The notes below the pieces were generated by a model. That model had not been told where the DNA came from and did not search any database. It saw only the letters and a program-made list of their open reading frames with translations. A DNA stretch of 64,000 bases from Huaxiibacter chinensis (GTDB taxonomy: Bacteria > Pseudomonadota > Gammaproteobacteria > Enterobacterales > Enterobacteriaceae): the NCBI RefSeq assembly GCF_022171985.1, contig NZ_JAJVHF010000016.1, forward strand, positions 1 through 64,000, read 5' to 3'. Below are positions 33,141-43,909 of this stretch, one piece after another (the first letter of the stretch is position 1; the number at the start of each line of letters is the position of its first letter). The translations under genes and the position numbers were made by a program.

Positions 33141-35303
33141 TTACACTGTTTCCAGTCTGGCGTAAGCGGCAACCAGCCATTTGATCCCCTGCCCCTGGAA
33201 CGCCACCTGCAGGCGGCTGTGCTCGCCGCTGCCTTCCAGATTGACGATGGTGCCTTCGCCAAATTTAGCATGGCGAACACGCTGTCCGAGCTTAAATCCT
33301 GTATCGTTTTCAGACATCGGCGTGCCCATTCGCTGATGGTTCACAGGGCGGCTGACGCTGGCGCGCAGGCGCACCTCTTCAATACAGGCTTCTGGCAATT
33401 CACCGATAAAGCGTGAAGGACGGTGGTAGACCTCTTTGCCATACAGACGACGGGTTTCAGCATAGGTTAACGTCAGCTTTTGCATCGCACGCGTAACGCC
33501 AACATAGGCCAGACGACGCTCTTCCTCCAGACGTCCGCCTTCGTCCAGCGACATCTGACTCGGGAACATGCCCTCTTCCATACCCACGATAAAGACCTGA
33601 GGGAACTCAAGCCCTTTCGCGGAGTGAAGCGTCATTAACTGCACCGCATCCTGCCAGGTATCAGCCTGCCCTTCTCCCGCTTCCAGCGCGGCGTGGGAGA
33701 GGAACGCCTGAAGCGGCATCAGGTCTTCGTCTTCTTCGTTGTAACTGAACTGGCGCGTCGCCGTCACCAGTTCTTCTAAGTTTTCGATACGCGCCTGACC
33801 TTTCTCGCCCTTTTCCTGCTCATACATGATGCGCAGGCCGGAGTCTTTAATCACCCGATCGGTCTGTACGTGCAGGGGCATATCGGCCGTTTCCTGTGCC
33901 AGCGCGTCGATAAGCTCCAGGAAACGCTGCAGGGCGCTCGCCGCTCGCCCGGCAAGGGCTTTCTCCTGCAACAGTTCACGGCAGGCTTTCCAGAGCGTGA
34001 GTTGACGTTCCCGGGCCGCCTGACGCACGACGTCAAGCGTACGGTCACCAATGCCACGCGTCGGGGTATTCACCACGCGCTCAAAAGCGGCATCGTCGTT
34101 ACGGTTGGCAATCAGGCGAAGATAAGAGAGCGCATCTTTGATCTCCTGGCGCTCGAAGAATCGCATGCCGCCATAAATGCGGTACGGCATGCTGACCTGC
34201 AGCAACGCCTCTTCCAGCACGCGCGACTGGGCGTTGCTGCGATAGAGAATGGCGCACTGCTCCAGCGCGCCGCCGTTGTCCTGCCAGGTTTTAATCCGGT
34301 TGACCACGAAGCGGGCTTCGTCGAGTTCATTGAATGCACAGTAGATCGAAATCGGTTCGCCATCGATGCCGTCGGTCCAGAGCTTTTTACCCAGACGCCC
34401 GTTGTTATTCTCAATTAGGGCGTTGGCTGCGCTCAGAATGTTGCTGGTCGAGCGGTAGTTCTGTTCCAGACGAATAGTTTCGGCACCCGGGAAGTCGTTC
34501 AGGAAGCGCTGGATGTTTTCCACCTGCGCGCCGCGCCAGCCGTAAATGGACTGGTCGTCATCGCCGACAATCATCACCTTACCGGTATCGCCTGCCAGCA
34601 GGCGAATCCATGCGTACTGAATGTTGTTGGTATCCTGGAATTCGTCCACCAGAATATTGGTGAAACGTTCACGGTAGTGTTGCAGGATATGCGGCTTGTT
34701 GAGCCAGAGCTCGTGTGCACGCAGCAGCAGCTCGGCAAAATCCACCAGACCTGCCCGATCGCACGCTTCCTGGTAGGCCTTATAGACGTTCTGCCAGGTC
34801 TGCTCGACTGGGTTGCCGAAGCTCTGGATATGGTGAGGCCGCAGCCCTTCGTCCTTTTGACCGTTGATGTACCACATCGCCTGACGGGGCGGCCACTGCT
34901 TCTCGTCAAGGTTCATCGCCTTGATAAGGCGCTTTAACAGACGCAGCTGATCTTCGCTGTCGAGGATCTGGAAATCCTGCGGGAGATTGGCGTCCATATG
35001 GTGCGCGCGCAGCAGACGGTGCGCCAGGCCGTGGAAAGTGCCGACCCACATACCGCCCTGGCTGGTGCCCATCAGCTGTGCAATACGGTGACGCATCTCC
35101 GCCGCCGCTTTGTTGGTAAAGGTTACCGCCATAATGGAGTACGGCGAGCAGTTCTCGACGCTTTGTAACCAGGCGATACGGTGTACCAGAACACGCGTCT
35201 TACCGCTGCCCGCCCCAGCCAGCACCAGCATGTTTGTGCGCGTCGCGGCAACCGCGTCACGCTGTTTGTCATTAAGGCTGTCGAGCAGGTAAGAAACGTC
35301 CAT
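33141..35303 (-). CDS. uvrD: DNA helicase II (UvrD)
   Basis: This 720-residue superfamily 1A 3'-5' helicase removes excised oligonucleotides in nucleotide excision repair and unwinds DNA in mismatch repair. In order it shows the Q motif (LNDKQRDAV), Walker A LAGAGSGKTRVL, DEFQDTN, GDDDQSIYGWRGA, QNYRST and VGVTRAMQ. A flexible C-terminal tail ends in a Tudor-like RNA-polymerase-binding domain (GEGTIVNLEGSGEHSRLQV). ATG 35303 gives the E. coli length. It is preceded by a LexA-box-like dyad and a REP-like hairpin. Confidence 0.98.
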   Translation of the reverse strand: MDVSYLLDSLNDKQRDAVAATRTNMLVLAGAGSGKTRVLVHRIAWLQSVENCSPYSIMAVTFTNKAAAEMRHRIAQLMGTSQGGMWVGTFHGLAHRLLRAHHMDANLPQDFQILDSEDQLRLLKRLIKAMNLDEKQWPPRQAMWYINGQKDEGLRPHHIQSFGNPVEQTWQNVYKAYQEACDRAGLVDFAELLLRAHELWLNKPHILQHYRERFTNILVDEFQDTNNIQYAWIRLLAGDTGKVMIVGDDDQSIYGWRGAQVENIQRFLNDFPGAETIRLEQNYRSTSNILSAANALIENNNGRLGKKLWTDGIDGEPISIYCAFNELDEARFVVNRIKTWQDNGGALEQCAILYRSNAQSRVLEEALLQVSMPYRIYGGMRFFERQEIKDALSYLRLIANRNDDAAFERVVNTPTRGIGDRTLDVVRQAARERQLTLWKACRELLQEKALAGRAASALQRFLELIDALAQETADMPLHVQTDRVIKDSGLRIMYEQEKGEKGQARIENLEELVTATRQFSYNEEDEDLMPLQAFLSHAALEAGEGQADTWQDAVQLMTLHSAKGLEFPQVFIVGMEEGMFPSQMSLDEGGRLEEERRLAYVGVTRAMQKLTLTYAETRRLYGKEVYHRPSRFIGELPEACIEEVRLRASVSRPVNHQRMGTPMSENDTGFKLGQRVRHAKFGEGTIVNLEGSGEHSRLQVAFQGQGIKWLVAAYARLETV

Positions 35304-35340
35304 TGGCACCGTCACGTAGTCATCAGGAAAACCGCAAAGC

Positions 35341-35367
35341 GCCCGATGGCGCTTCGCCTACCCGGGT
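35341..35367. repeat. REP-like element between yigB and uvrD
   Basis: GCCCGATGGCGCTTCGCCTACCCGGGT-type sequence contains CCCG/CGGG and GGCG/CGCC pairings around a 3-base loop, the usual REP/PU arrangement. It lies between the LexA box and the uvrD ATG and so would be in the uvrD leader. Confidence 0.6.
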
Positions 35368-35383
35368 CTGCAATGACAAAACC

Positions 35384-35399
35384 CTGGTAATTTATACAA
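35384..35399. promoter_or_regulatory. LexA box of uvrD
   Basis: On the minus strand TTGTATAAATTACCAG resembles the E. coli uvrD SOS box (CTGTATATATACCCAG as I remember it), with one arm degenerate (TTGT for CTGT, CCAG for ACAG). It is 81 bases upstream of the uvrD ATG, so mild SOS induction is expected. Confidence 0.65.
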
Positions 35400-35411
35400 T
35401 ACTGCTGGTGA

Positions 35412-36128
35412 TTATATCAGCGTGGTGAGGGATGCCAACCGCGAAATTTCCAGGTGAGGTAACAGGCGGCTGTCTGCGGTTTGCATCAGATCGGCATTTT
35501 CAGGCTTGATCCAGCATGCCTGCATCCCACAGCGGATCGCGCCTGCGACGTCAGTCGTGAGATCGTCACCCACATGTAAAATCTGCCCCAGCGGCAACGC
35601 CAGTTTTTCCGCAGCCAGATGATACATATCGTTAAAAGGCTTCGAACGCCCGTGCGGGCCTGCGCGCAACACGAACTCGAAATAGTCCCCCAGACCAAAC
35701 AGCTCCGGTTGAGCATTACCATTGGTAATCGCCACCAGCGGCCACTTTTCTGCCAGCGTCTTCAGCGTGTCGTGCGTCTCTTGCGGGACGTCAATGCGGC
35801 TGCGCCACTTAGCAAAGTTCGCCATAGAGGCTTCGGCTCCCAGCGCCGCCTCTTGCGGACTGAGCCCTGCGTTCAGCATGGCCTGCTCCACGGCACGCCG
35901 ACGCCATTCCGTCACGTCATGGTAGATGTCCGGCTCCGTCTCGCGTAATGCCTGACGCAAGCGCTGAAAATCGGTATTTTGCAGTGATTTCAACGAGGGA
36001 TGATAGTTCTGCACAAAGGACAACGCTTCCTTTTCGGTCCGCAGGATCACCTGGCGGTTGTCATAAAGGGTGTCATCAAGATCGAAGGTCAAGGCAGAAA
36101 TCTGACCTAAAGGGCGGTAAAAACGCAT
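35412..36128 (-). CDS. yigB: HAD superfamily phosphatase YigB (FMN phosphatase)
   Basis: This 238-residue HAD hydrolase has motif [13 protein letters not shown] (about residues 13-24), motif II AITNGN and motif [17 protein letters not shown]. coli YigB dephosphorylates FMN, making it a contributor to riboflavin formation, and has been linked to persister formation. Its ATG shares one base with the xerC stop (TAATG). It is the last gene of dapF-yigA-xerC-yigB, and uvrD follows 108 bases later with its own operator. Confidence 0.94.
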   Translation of the reverse strand: MRFYRPLGQISALTFDLDDTLYDNRQVILRTEKEALSFVQNYHPSLKSLQNTDFQRLRQALRETEPDIYHDVTEWRRRAVEQAMLNAGLSPQEAALGAEASMANFAKWRSRIDVPQETHDTLKTLAEKWPLVAITNGNAQPELFGLGDYFEFVLRAGPHGRSKPFNDMYHLAAEKLALPLGQILHVGDDLTTDVAGAIRCGMQACWIKPENADLMQTADSRLLPHLEISRLASLTTLI

Positions 36129-37030
36129 TATTTCCCCCGTTTGGCGCGTGGATGCGCCGAGTCATACACCGAAGCAAGGTGCTGAAAGTCTAAGTGGGTA
36201 TAGATTTGGGTGGTCGATAAGTTGGCGTGGCCAAGCAATTCCTGTACGCCACGCAGATCGCCGCTGGATTCCAGCATGTGGGTGGCAAAGGAGTGGCGCA
36301 GCTTATGCGGATGCACATGGCTATTCAGTCCCTGCTTGATTCCCCATTCAGCGAAACGCTTTTGCACATTACGGGCAGAGATACGCTTGCCCAGTTTTGA
36401 CAGAAACAGTGCGTTTTCCTCTGTGCCAAACAGGCCACGCAGATCCAGCCAGTGCTCTATCCAGGCCACCGCGTTGCGTCCGATCGGCAGACGACGCTCT
36501 TTGCTCCCCTTCCCCATCACCCACACTTCGCCGGTATCCATATCGAGATGTTTCAGATCCAGATTGACCAGCTCGGATAAACGCAGGCCAGCGCCATACA
36601 TCACCTCAAGCATCGCCCTGTCGCGTACCGCGAGAGGATCGTTGAGATCGATATCCAGCAGACGGTTAACGTCATCCACGTCGATATTTTTGGGCAGATG
36701 GCGCGGGGCTTTCGGTGTGGCTATCCCTTTCGCCGGGTTGGCTTTTAACGCGCCCTGGCTGACCAGCCAGTCAAAGAAACTGCGTAACGCCGAGAGGCGC
36801 AGCGCCAGGCTGGCAGGACCTAAGCCTTTACGTCGGCTTCGCACGACAAATCCACGCACGGTGGCGGCATCACACTGTTGCCAGCTTTTCAGACCCAGCT
36901 CGTCGGCAATCAGCATAATGGCATCAAGCTGACGCTGATAGTTCAGCAGAGTAATTGGGCTAAGCTGACGCTCAACGCCCAGGTAGCGCAGAAATCGCGC
37001 GACGTGGGTCGTCAGAAGAGAATCTGTCAT
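36128..37030 (-). CDS. xerC: Tyrosine recombinase XerC
   Basis: This 300-residue site-specific recombinase works with XerD at dif to resolve chromosome dimers and at cer-like plasmid sites. The N-terminal SAM-like DNA-binding domain spans about residues 1-100. The catalytic Arg is in [12 protein letters not shown], the HxxR motif in [15 protein letters not shown], then [15 protein letters not shown] with the His and the Tyr nucleophile. It overlaps yigA by ATGA and yigB by one base. In E. coli the same cluster is cotranscribed with dapF. Confidence 0.97.
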   Translation of the reverse strand: MTDSLLTTHVARFLRYLGVERQLSPITLLNYQRQLDAIMLIADELGLKSWQQCDAATVRGFVVRSRRKGLGPASLALRLSALRSFFDWLVSQGALKANPAKGIATPKAPRHLPKNIDVDDVNRLLDIDLNDPLAVRDRAMLEVMYGAGLRLSELVNLDLKHLDMDTGEVWVMGKGSKERRLPIGRNAVAWIEHWLDLRGLFGTEENALFLSKLGKRISARNVQKRFAEWGIKQGLNSHVHPHKLRHSFATHMLESSGDLRGVQELLGHANLSTTQIYTHLDFQHLASVYDSAHPRAKRGK

Positions 37031-37734
37031 ACGCGCTCAATCCAGCGCTCCAGCAGCTCAGGCAACATCAGGGCAATTTCCTGCAATAAATGCGTGGCCT
37101 GGCCCTGCTCGTAGTGGTGCGGATCGCGGCTGGTAAAAAGCAGGACGCCCAAATCGCCGTCACGCCCCATCAGCGACATCGCCACGGAGCCAATCGCTTT
37201 GGCCTCTGGTAGCACCACCAGCAGTTCCGGTCCGTTCAGCGGGCCCAGGTAGTGATGCTCGTGTCCAAGACGCTGAATGCGCAGCGGTTCAAACGCCTGG
37301 CGGTTCAGCGCAAGATGGGTAAAGCCAGACGGTGCGCCAATGCGCCAGCGATCGGGGAACAGGCGAAGGGTTGCCCCGGCCAGCCCCAGCTCGCGCGCCC
37401 AGCGATGGAAACGACTGAGAAACTCCTCCAGGCTGTGGGCAGACGCCAGGCGGGCCTGCAAGTTCAGCAGACGATAAAACAGGCTTTCGTTATTGCTGGC
37501 CTGCTCCATGAGCAACGTCATATTCTCTTCAAGCTGATTGATATGCTTGCGCGAGCGCGCCATGTGCCATTCAACCAGCGACACGGTTTCGCGAACCGGA
37601 TGCGGCACGCGCATCTGTTCGACCACGCGCGCATTACGAATAAAAAACGCAGGATTGTTCAGCAGATAATCAACGACAGCCCGGTCGTCCAGCTCCGTCA
37701 ATGTTTCCTGCAGTTCTTCCCCTGGTTGTTTCAT
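37027..37734 (-). CDS. yigA: DUF484 family protein YigA
   Basis: This 235-residue cytoplasmic protein of the DUF484 family has a GAF-like fold in its C-terminal two thirds. A helical stretch at about residues 45-75 ([20 protein letters not shown]) may form a coiled coil. Its biochemical role is unknown. It lies between dapF and xerC, overlapping both by four bases (ATGA), so translation of the three is coupled; that arrangement is widespread in gammaproteobacteria. Confidence 0.9.
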   Translation of the reverse strand: MKQPGEELQETLTELDDRAVVDYLLNNPAFFIRNARVVEQMRVPHPVRETVSLVEWHMARSRKHINQLEENMTLLMEQASNNESLFYRLLNLQARLASAHSLEEFLSRFHRWARELGLAGATLRLFPDRWRIGAPSGFTHLALNRQAFEPLRIQRLGHEHHYLGPLNGPELLVVLPEAKAIGSVAMSLMGRDGDLGVLLFTSRDPHHYEQGQATHLLQEIALMLPELLERWIERV

Positions 37735-38555
37735 AGATGGATAAACCCGTCGTAGACATGTGCCGCCGGGCCAGTCATATACAGTGGATGACCCGGACCT
37801 TTCCAGGCGATATCAAGGCGACCGCCCGGTAATTCGACGCGAACCTCTTCTGCCAGTAACCCCTGAGAGATACCGACAGCCACGGCCGCGCACGCGCCGC
37901 TGCCGCAGGCCCGCGTTTCGCCCGCACCGCGCTCATAAACGCGCAGGCGGATGTGTTCACGCTTCACTACCTGCATAAAACCGATATTCGCCCGCTCAGG
38001 GAAGCGCTCGTGGCTCTCCATGATTGGACCTAACGTCTCAACGGCTGCCGTGTCGACATCATCAACCTGAATTACGCAGTGCGGATTGCCCATGGAAACC
38101 ACGCCGCACAATACTGTTTGCTCGGCCGCGCGCATGATATAGGTCTTTTCCGCTTTGATAGCGCGAAAGGGGATCGCCGACGGCTCAAAATTAGGTTCGC
38201 CCATGTTCACGCGAACCAGATCGTCATCGGTGACGCTAAGCACCATGCGTCCATTTGCCGTGCTGACGCGAATATCACGTTTGTTGGTAAGCCCTTTCAA
38301 GCGGACAAAACGGGCAAAACACCGTGCGCCATTGCCACACTGCGACACTTCGCTGCCGTCCGCATTGAAAATGCGATAGTGAAAATCGAGGTCGGGATCG
38401 TACGGAGGTTCGACCACCAGCAACTGATCAAATCCCACGCCCAGATGCCTGTCCGCCAGACGGCGGATCAGCTCCGGGGAAAAAAAGACATTCTGCGTTA
38501 CCGCGTCGACGACCATAAAATCGTTACCAAGGCCATGCATTTTAGAGAACTGCAT
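37731..38555 (-). CDS. dapF: Diaminopimelate epimerase
   Basis: This 274-residue enzyme interconverts LL- and meso-diaminopimelate, supplying lysine and the peptidoglycan cross-linking residue. The two active-site cysteines are in [16 protein letters not shown] (about residue 73) and [14 protein letters not shown] (about 217). Two adjacent ATGs exist; the second (38555) lies 6 bases after GGAG and gives the E. coli length. It heads dapF-yigA-xerC-yigB and follows lptM by 35 bases. Confidence 0.97.
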   Translation of the reverse strand: MQFSKMHGLGNDFMVVDAVTQNVFFSPELIRRLADRHLGVGFDQLLVVEPPYDPDLDFHYRIFNADGSEVSQCGNGARCFARFVRLKGLTNKRDIRVSTANGRMVLSVTDDDLVRVNMGEPNFEPSAIPFRAIKAEKTYIMRAAEQTVLCGVVSMGNPHCVIQVDDVDTAAVETLGPIMESHERFPERANIGFMQVVKREHIRLRVYERGAGETRACGSGACAAVAVGISQGLLAEEVRVELPGGRLDIAWKGPGHPLYMTGPAAHVYDGFIHL

Positions 38556-38590
38556 CATCTACTCCATTGCGCGGGTACAGAACGTGATTA

Positions 38591-38794
38591 TCAGTAATTC
38601 ACCTGGCTTGGGCCACCGTTATCACCGCGATCGTTACTGTCAGGCGTAGAGGATTCAATCTGACTGTTCACCGGTTTCGTGGGAGGCGGCGCTGTTTTAT
38701 CCGCTGGCGGAAAATAAAGCGGTCCCTTCAGTCCACAGCCGGTCAGGCTAAAGAGGGTGGCGAGAACGGCAAGCGTTCGAAAAACGTTTTTCAT
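38591..38794 (-). CDS. lptM: LPS assembly-associated lipoprotein LptM (YifL)
   Basis: This 67-residue lipoprotein has an N-terminal signal with the lipobox LTGC (Cys at about residue 20), then GLKGPLYFPP and a disordered Pro/Ser/Asp tail. In E. coli, YifL was renamed LptM after it was found to bind the LptD-LptE outer-membrane LPS translocon and aid LptD disulphide maturation. The length equals the E. coli protein. It lies directly upstream of dapF on the same strand and is divergent from cyaY. Confidence 0.93.
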   Translation of the reverse strand: MKNVFRTLAVLATLFSLTGCGLKGPLYFPPADKTAPPPTKPVNSQIESSTPDSNDRGDNGGPSQVNY

Positions 38795-38928
38795 TGTAGG
38801 TCGCTCGTAATTTCAATTCTGTTTCTATCATCGCAGGAGAAGACACAAAAGCAAGAGTTTGCCGCTTTCCTGCAACGGGAATTATTTAGCGTTATACTGC
38901 CGCCATCACGAAAAACAGGAACAACACC

Positions 38929-39249
38929 ATGAACGACAGTGAATTTCATCGCCTTGCTGATACCCTCTGGCAGACCATCGAAGAGCGTCTGGACGACTGG
39001 GACGGCGACAGCGATATCGATTGTGAAATCAACGGCGGTATCCTGACGCTGACCTTTGAAAACGGCAGCAAAATTATTATTAACCGTCAGGAGCCGCTGC
39101 ACCAGGTCTGGCTGGCAGCGAAACAGGGCGGATACCATTTTGATCTGAAAGGCGACGAATGGGTGTGCGATCGTAGCGGCGTGACGTTCTGGGATCTGCT
39201 GGAGCAGGCCGCGACCACGCAGGCGGGAGAAAAGGTGAGCTTCCGTTAA
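38929..39249 (+). CDS. cyaY: Frataxin-like iron donor CyaY
   Basis: This 106-residue bacterial frataxin modulates iron-sulphur cluster assembly by IscS-IscU and binds iron through an acidic N-terminal helix. That acidic surface is visible as [19 protein letters not shown] followed by [13 protein letters not shown] (about residues 2-33). The beta-sheet core [20 protein letters not shown] follows. The length equals E. coli CyaY. It is convergent with cyaA, with a long REP-type hairpin between the two stops. Confidence 0.97.
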   Translation: MNDSEFHRLADTLWQTIEERLDDWDGDSDIDCEINGGILTLTFENGSKIIINRQEPLHQVWLAAKQGGYHFDLKGDEWVCDRSGVTFWDLLEQAATTQAGEKVSFR

Positions 39250-39263
39250 GGTTTACGTCTAAA

Positions 39264-39304
39264 GGCGCTTCGCTTATCGGGCTAGCCCCGGTAAGCGCAG
39301 CGCC
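39264..39304. repeat. Long REP/BIME-type hairpin between cyaY and cyaA
   Basis: GGCGCT-T-CGCTTA-T-CGGG (39264-39281) pairs with CCCG-G-TAAGCG-C-AGCGCC (39287-39304) across a 5-base loop, giving 16 base pairs with two mismatches. It is two REP units head to head. Located between convergent stops, it probably marks the 3' ends of both transcripts. Confidence 0.75.
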
Positions 39305-39319
39305 ACCGGGCTAACGAGT

Positions 39320-41863
39320 TCAGGAGAAATACTGCTGAAGCAGCGGTGACGCATCCTGATTGGCCGGGACCGCATGGGCAATGGCCTGCGTACGGAACGG
39401 AATCACCTGGGCACGCCCGTCAACTTTCACAATCTGATAAAACTGCGGCAGGTTGAAGTTGATAAAGCTGGAGCCATAGGTGAAACGATCGTGCGACGAA
39501 GAGTAGAAACGGCTCACGTCGCGTACCAGCTCCTCTTTGCTGCCTTCACAGTGGTGATAGACCTCAGCACGGTTCGTTTCGTCCAGAATGTATATATTGA
39601 ATCCGGTTTCGTCGTCCGCTTCTTCAAAGAAGAACTGAATGATCCCCTCACTGGCGTAACCATCAACAACCTGCGGCAGACGGACAGGGTTGGTTTCAAC
39701 CTGAACAGACAAGCCATGCAGCTTGTTGTGCGAAATCGCGCCGTAGAATTCGATAGCGTTTTCCAGCTTCTGCACCGACACGTTAAGGCGTTCAAAGAAC
39801 AGGCCCCAGGTCTGTCCGGAGACGCGTAGCGCTTTGAAACGCCCGGTTTCCTGACGGGTACTTGAAAGACGAAGATCGATACACTCCGACACCAGCTGCT
39901 GCACGCGCGTGCGAATCAGGCCACGCAGATGCTGGCTATAGCAGAAGACTTCCACGCTATCCGGCGGTGCGGCGTCCTGGTGCATCTTACCGAGAATGGT
40001 TTTCAGCGCTTCAATCATCGCCTGCTCGCCGTTAAAGTGCAGCGTACGCACTTCATTCCACGAGTTGCGATAGAGAAGATCGACGCTACCCACCAGGCAA
40101 TTTTGCTGCTCACCAAAGCTAAAGACGTCCAGCTTACGGAAATCAAAATGCACCACCTGATTACGAAACGCCGTGGTCGGGTCGTATTCCAGGTTGACGA
40201 TAATCGCCAGATGACGAATTTCGCAGGGGCTGTACAGGGCTTTTGGCGTTGGCGCCGGCAGACGCAGCGGGAAGTGGTGCGATACGTCAGCGACCATCTC
40301 CTGCAGCTTGGCTAAATCCACCACGTCGTTGCCTTTGACAAACAGGCGCGTGCGCGACGTCAGTAAACCGTTAAACCAGGCCCAGGCCACCAGCTTGTTC
40401 AGATACCGGTTATATTCCAGTGGCTGATGGCTGATGATGGAGTCCATGCTCGGAGAACGGTTGTACAAATACCACCCGGTGCGGTTTGCCCGGCCCGGTG
40501 GCACATAGATGAAGGTCAGGTTCGGTTCTGACAGGTCAGGTGAAATCTGAGGGTTTACCAGAGTCACTTTCCCCGGTAACGCTTCAAACGCGGCGTACAG
40601 TTTACGGGTCAGAACCCCGATATCCTGCGGACTGGCGGACACGCTTAAGTTGTTGCGGCGCGCAAAGCGGATCAGATTACGGTAGCTCTGCATCATGGCA
40701 TCGAGCAATTCGTTGTGCGCTTCTCGCACCTGATCGATTTTCCAGTTCGCGCGGTTGTCGAGCATCGCCAGACGCTCTTCGTCCCAGCCCCACTCTTTCA
40801 CCAGCTGGCTCACCACTTCGCGACGCCAGCCAACGCAGGCGCGTTCGCGACTGAGTTTTTCACACACTTTCAGGTAGAAACAGCGGCGGACCAGATCGAG
40901 ACGCGTCGGGTCATCAATCGCTTTCAGGTATTCGGTCACGCGTTCCAGCATCATGCAGTAAGCATCAAGGCCATAAGAGACGATCTCGCCATCGTGCAGA
41001 CGCTGTTTAATGTCTTTTGCCAGCAGGCGCGGCGTGGGGTATTCCCACGAGTAGGCTTCGAGCAGCAGCGTTTTTAATACCGCTTTATACGGTGAATCGA
41101 TACTTTTGTAGAGCTGCCACAGGCTCGCGCCAAAATACTCTTCCGCAGAGAGCAAGCTTAAGCCGCCAAGGTCGAGCCACTCGTTAGGGGTTAATACACC
41201 CTGCGAGTAAAGCGACATGACGTAATCGTCGTAATGCTCTTCTTCATCGCACGGCACCATATTCCACAGAATACGCTTCCCGGCCAGGCGAACGGCAGTA
41301 CGGTAAAATTCATCGAGTAATAAGATGTGCTGGGTCGAGCCGCAGTCTTCGCCACCCAGACTGCCGCTTTCATTATGGCGGAAACGGTTTTCATCGATCA
41401 GGAAGAAGCTGACTTCCACGCCGAGTGAGGCCGCCCAGCTTTCCAGCAGGCTACATTTACGCTGCAGCAGCTGGCGCTCTTCGTTATCGAGCCAGGACTG
41501 ATGGCAGACCCAGATATCCAGGTCAGAAGAGCAGCTTTGTCCTACGGAGGAGGTGCTTCCCATGGTGTAGACGCCGGTAATCGGCAACTCACCCTTAGGC
41601 GACTCTTGTGGAGGAAGGCCGCGGAAGAGCTCAAGCTCAGTAAGGTAGTGCTGTTGGGTTTCATCAGGCGTGTAGATGCAAATGCCCCTGGGAACGTTAC
41701 CGTCAAGGTAACCCGGCATGAGCGGATGATGGTAGTGCAATAATGTTGGCAGCAGACTGTAAACCTGTTGGAAAGCAGGTCCCATGGCAGCAAGCGCGCG
41801 ATCCACGCGCAGTTGATTTATGGCATCCAGTCTCTGTTTCAGAGTCTCAATATAGAGGTACAA
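39320..41863 (-). CDS. cyaA: Class I adenylate cyclase
   Basis: This 847-residue enzyme makes cAMP, the ligand of CRP. The N-terminal catalytic half shows the nucleotidyltransferase signature [19 protein letters not shown] (about residues 102-120). The C-terminal half is regulatory and responds to phosphorylated EIIA-Glc. The chain begins [16 protein letters not shown] at a TTG codon (41863), the inefficient start also used in E. coli. AGG lies 9 bases upstream. An out-of-frame ATG at 41868 overlaps this start. Expression is expected to be limited by the TTG and by CRP repression. Confidence 0.97.
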   Translation of the reverse strand: MYLYIETLKQRLDAINQLRVDRALAAMGPAFQQVYSLLPTLLHYHHPLMPGYLDGNVPRGICIYTPDETQQHYLTELELFRGLPPQESPKGELPITGVYTMGSTSSVGQSCSSDLDIWVCHQSWLDNEERQLLQRKCSLLESWAASLGVEVSFFLIDENRFRHNESGSLGGEDCGSTQHILLLDEFYRTAVRLAGKRILWNMVPCDEEEHYDDYVMSLYSQGVLTPNEWLDLGGLSLLSAEEYFGASLWQLYKSIDSPYKAVLKTLLLEAYSWEYPTPRLLAKDIKQRLHDGEIVSYGLDAYCMMLERVTEYLKAIDDPTRLDLVRRCFYLKVCEKLSRERACVGWRREVVSQLVKEWGWDEERLAMLDNRANWKIDQVREAHNELLDAMMQSYRNLIRFARRNNLSVSASPQDIGVLTRKLYAAFEALPGKVTLVNPQISPDLSEPNLTFIYVPPGRANRTGWYLYNRSPSMDSIISHQPLEYNRYLNKLVAWAWFNGLLTSRTRLFVKGNDVVDLAKLQEMVADVSHHFPLRLPAPTPKALYSPCEIRHLAIIVNLEYDPTTAFRNQVVHFDFRKLDVFSFGEQQNCLVGSVDLLYRNSWNEVRTLHFNGEQAMIEALKTILGKMHQDAAPPDSVEVFCYSQHLRGLIRTRVQQLVSECIDLRLSSTRQETGRFKALRVSGQTWGLFFERLNVSVQKLENAIEFYGAISHNKLHGLSVQVETNPVRLPQVVDGYASEGIIQFFFEEADDETGFNIYILDETNRAEVYHHCEGSKEELVRDVSRFYSSSHDRFTYGSSFINFNLPQFYQIVKVDGRAQVIPFRTQAIAHAVPANQDASPLLQQYFS

Positions 41864-42002
41864 GACATATCGCCTGATGTTTCCGGACGTGGCAATCGTT
41901 CAGTACAGCGAAGGATTACGGGCCCGCAGTATTTCAAAAAATAACCGTTACCCTTTTTCGTCCTCATCTTTTTAGCGCGACAGACGAAAAAATGGTCTAA
42001 AA

Positions 42003-42018
42003 CGTGATCAATTTAACA
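42003..42018 (-). promoter_or_regulatory. CRP site over the cyaA promoter
   Basis: GTGTTAAATTGATCACG (read on the minus strand) matches the CRP site over E. coli cyaA P2 as I remember it, with flanks TTTTAGACC conserved. CRP-cAMP bound here would repress cyaA. The intergenic region 41864-42210 otherwise holds the cyaA leader on one side and hemC promoter sequence on the other; I see no gene in it. Confidence 0.75.
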
Positions 42019-42027
42019 CCTTGCCGA

Positions 42028-42055
42028 TTGACCGTAAAGAAAGATGCGCTACATA
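42028..42055 (+). promoter_or_regulatory. Possible hemCDXY promoter
   Basis: TTGACC (42028-42033) and TACATA (42050-42055) are 16 bases apart on the plus strand. The match is modest, but the position between the cyaA operator and hemC fits. A transcript from here would have a leader of about 150 bases. Confidence 0.35.
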
Positions 42056-42210
42056 CAAGTGTAGCACCGTTCTGAACGTGTAAATTCCTGAATACGGCTG
42101 CGGACGACCTGAGTGCCTCCTTGTCCCGCTTTCCCTCATGGTCCGTAAAACTGCCATCCCAGAGTCAACAATGTTAGGATGGGTAGTGGACGATAATGAC
42201 GGTAACAAGC

Positions 42211-43152
42211 ATGTTAGACAATGTTTTGAGAATTGCCACACGCCAAAGCCCTCTCGCGCTCTGGCAGGCACACTATGTTAAGCAGCGCCTCGAAGCCTGC
42301 CATCCGGGACTGTCCGTTGAACTGGTTCCGATGGTGACCCGCGGCGATGTGATTCTGGATACGCCCCTCGCAAAAGTGGGTGGAAAAGGGTTGTTTGTCA
42401 AAGAGCTGGAAACAGCATTGCTTGATAACCGCGCCGATATCGCCGTCCATTCTATGAAAGATGTGCCTGTCGAATTCCCTGAAGGGCTGGGCCTGGTCAC
42501 CATCTGCGAGCGTGAAGATCCGCGCGATGCCTTTGTTTCTAATCGCTACGCTTCACTGGATGACTTACCGGTGGGCAGCGTAATTGGCACGTCAAGTTTA
42601 CGTCGTCAATGTCAGCTGGCAGAACGCCGTCCGGATCTGATCATTCGTTCCCTGCGTGGGAACGTTGGCACCCGTCTGGGTAAGCTCGACAACGGCGATT
42701 ACGATGCCATTATTCTGGCGGTGGCGGGGTTAAAGCGTCTTGAACTCGAATCACGTATTCGCGTGGCCATGCCGCCAGAGCTTTCGCTTCCGGCCGTGGG
42801 ACAAGGCGCGGTCGGGATTGAGTGCCGCCTCGATGATGCGCGCACCCGTGAGCTTCTCGCCCCCTTGAATCACGCCGAAACCAGTATTCGCGTAAAAGCG
42901 GAGCGTGCCATGAATACGCGCCTTGAGGGCGGCTGTCAGGTACCGATTGGCAGCTACGCGGAGCTTATCGACGGTGAGCTGTGGCTGCGCGCGCTGGTTG
43001 GCGCGCCGGACGGGTCACAGATGGTGCGCGGTGAGCGTCGCGGTGCGCCGCAGGATGCCGAAGCACTGGGTATTTCGCTGGCAGAAGAGCTTCTGGATAA
43101 GGGCGCGCGCGAAATCCTGGCCGACGTCTATAACGGAGAACCCCCAGCATGA
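42211..43152 (+). CDS. hemC: Porphobilinogen deaminase (hydroxymethylbilane synthase)
   Basis: This 313-residue enzyme polymerises four porphobilinogens into hydroxymethylbilane using a covalent dipyrromethane cofactor. The cofactor Cys is in [13 protein letters not shown] (about residue 242). The N-terminal block [14 protein letters not shown] and the loop [10 protein letters not shown] with catalytic Asp/Lys neighbours (HSMKD) are typical. The ATG at 42211 gives the E. coli length, although its ribosome site is weak. It overlaps hemD by ATGA and is first of hemCDXY. Confidence 0.97.
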   Translation: MLDNVLRIATRQSPLALWQAHYVKQRLEACHPGLSVELVPMVTRGDVILDTPLAKVGGKGLFVKELETALLDNRADIAVHSMKDVPVEFPEGLGLVTICEREDPRDAFVSNRYASLDDLPVGSVIGTSSLRRQCQLAERRPDLIIRSLRGNVGTRLGKLDNGDYDAIILAVAGLKRLELESRIRVAMPPELSLPAVGQGAVGIECRLDDARTRELLAPLNHAETSIRVKAERAMNTRLEGGCQVPIGSYAELIDGELWLRALVGAPDGSQMVRGERRGAPQDAEALGISLAEELLDKGAREILADVYNGEPPA

Positions 43153-43889
43153 GTATCCTCGTCACTCGCCCTTCTCCCGCGGGAGACCAATTAGTGAGCC
43201 GTCTGCGCGCACTGGGGCTGGTGGCCTGGCGCTTTCCGCTGATTGAGTTTGCCCCTGGTCGGGAGCTTCCCGCGCTGACCGACCACCTCCATTCTCTGCA
43301 GGAGGGTGATTTAGTTTTTGCTCTGTCCCAGCACGCTGTGGAATTTGCCCACGCGCAGCTGTTGCAGGAGGGGCATACCTGGCCAACTGACCCGCGCTAT
43401 TTTGCTATCGGGCGCACCACGGCCCTGGCCTTACATACCGTTAGCGGCATTCATGTTCACTACCCGTTAGATCGGGAAATCAGTGAAGTCTTGCTACAAT
43501 TACCTGAATTACAAACCGTTGCCGGAAAACGTGCATTAGTATTACGCGGCAACGGTGGACGTGAATTGCTGGGCGATACGTTGCGTCAGCGCGGCGCCAG
43601 CGTAACGTTTTGTGAATGTTATCAACGTTGTGAAAAGCATTACGACGGAGCAGAAGAGGCAATGCGCTGGCATAACCGTGGCGTGAATACGCTGGTGGTC
43701 ACCAGCGGTGAAATGCTGCAACAGCTCTGGTCACTGATCCCACAATGGTATCGGGAAAACTGGTTACTCCGCTGTCGGCTATGGGTCGTCAGCGAGCGTC
43801 TGGCGAACCTTGCCCGGGAACTGGGCTGGAAAGATATTCGGATCGCTGATAACGCCGACAACGATGCGCTGCTGCGCGCATTACAATAA
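43149..43889 (+). CDS. hemD: Uroporphyrinogen-III synthase
   Basis: This 246-residue enzyme cyclises hydroxymethylbilane with inversion of ring D to give uroporphyrinogen III. The two-domain fold shows [11 protein letters not shown] at the N terminus and [11 protein letters not shown] (about residues 182-192) in the second domain. The sequence is weakly conserved in this family overall, but operon position and E. coli-like length make the call firm. Its ATG lies in the hemC stop overlap; hemX follows after 20 bases. Confidence 0.95.
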   Translation: MSILVTRPSPAGDQLVSRLRALGLVAWRFPLIEFAPGRELPALTDHLHSLQEGDLVFALSQHAVEFAHAQLLQEGHTWPTDPRYFAIGRTTALALHTVSGIHVHYPLDREISEVLLQLPELQTVAGKRALVLRGNGGRELLGDTLRQRGASVTFCECYQRCEKHYDGAEEAMRWHNRGVNTLVVTSGEMLQQLWSLIPQWYRENWLLRCRLWVVSERLANLARELGWKDIRIADNADNDALLRALQ

Positions 43890-43909
43890 CTCTCAAATGG
43901 GAAGCCATA

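Noticed and set aside
36210..36932. 240-residue open frame opposite xerC
   Set aside because: It is the antisense shadow of xerC, has Arg/Ser-rich composition typical of such frames, and no ribosome site or family motif.
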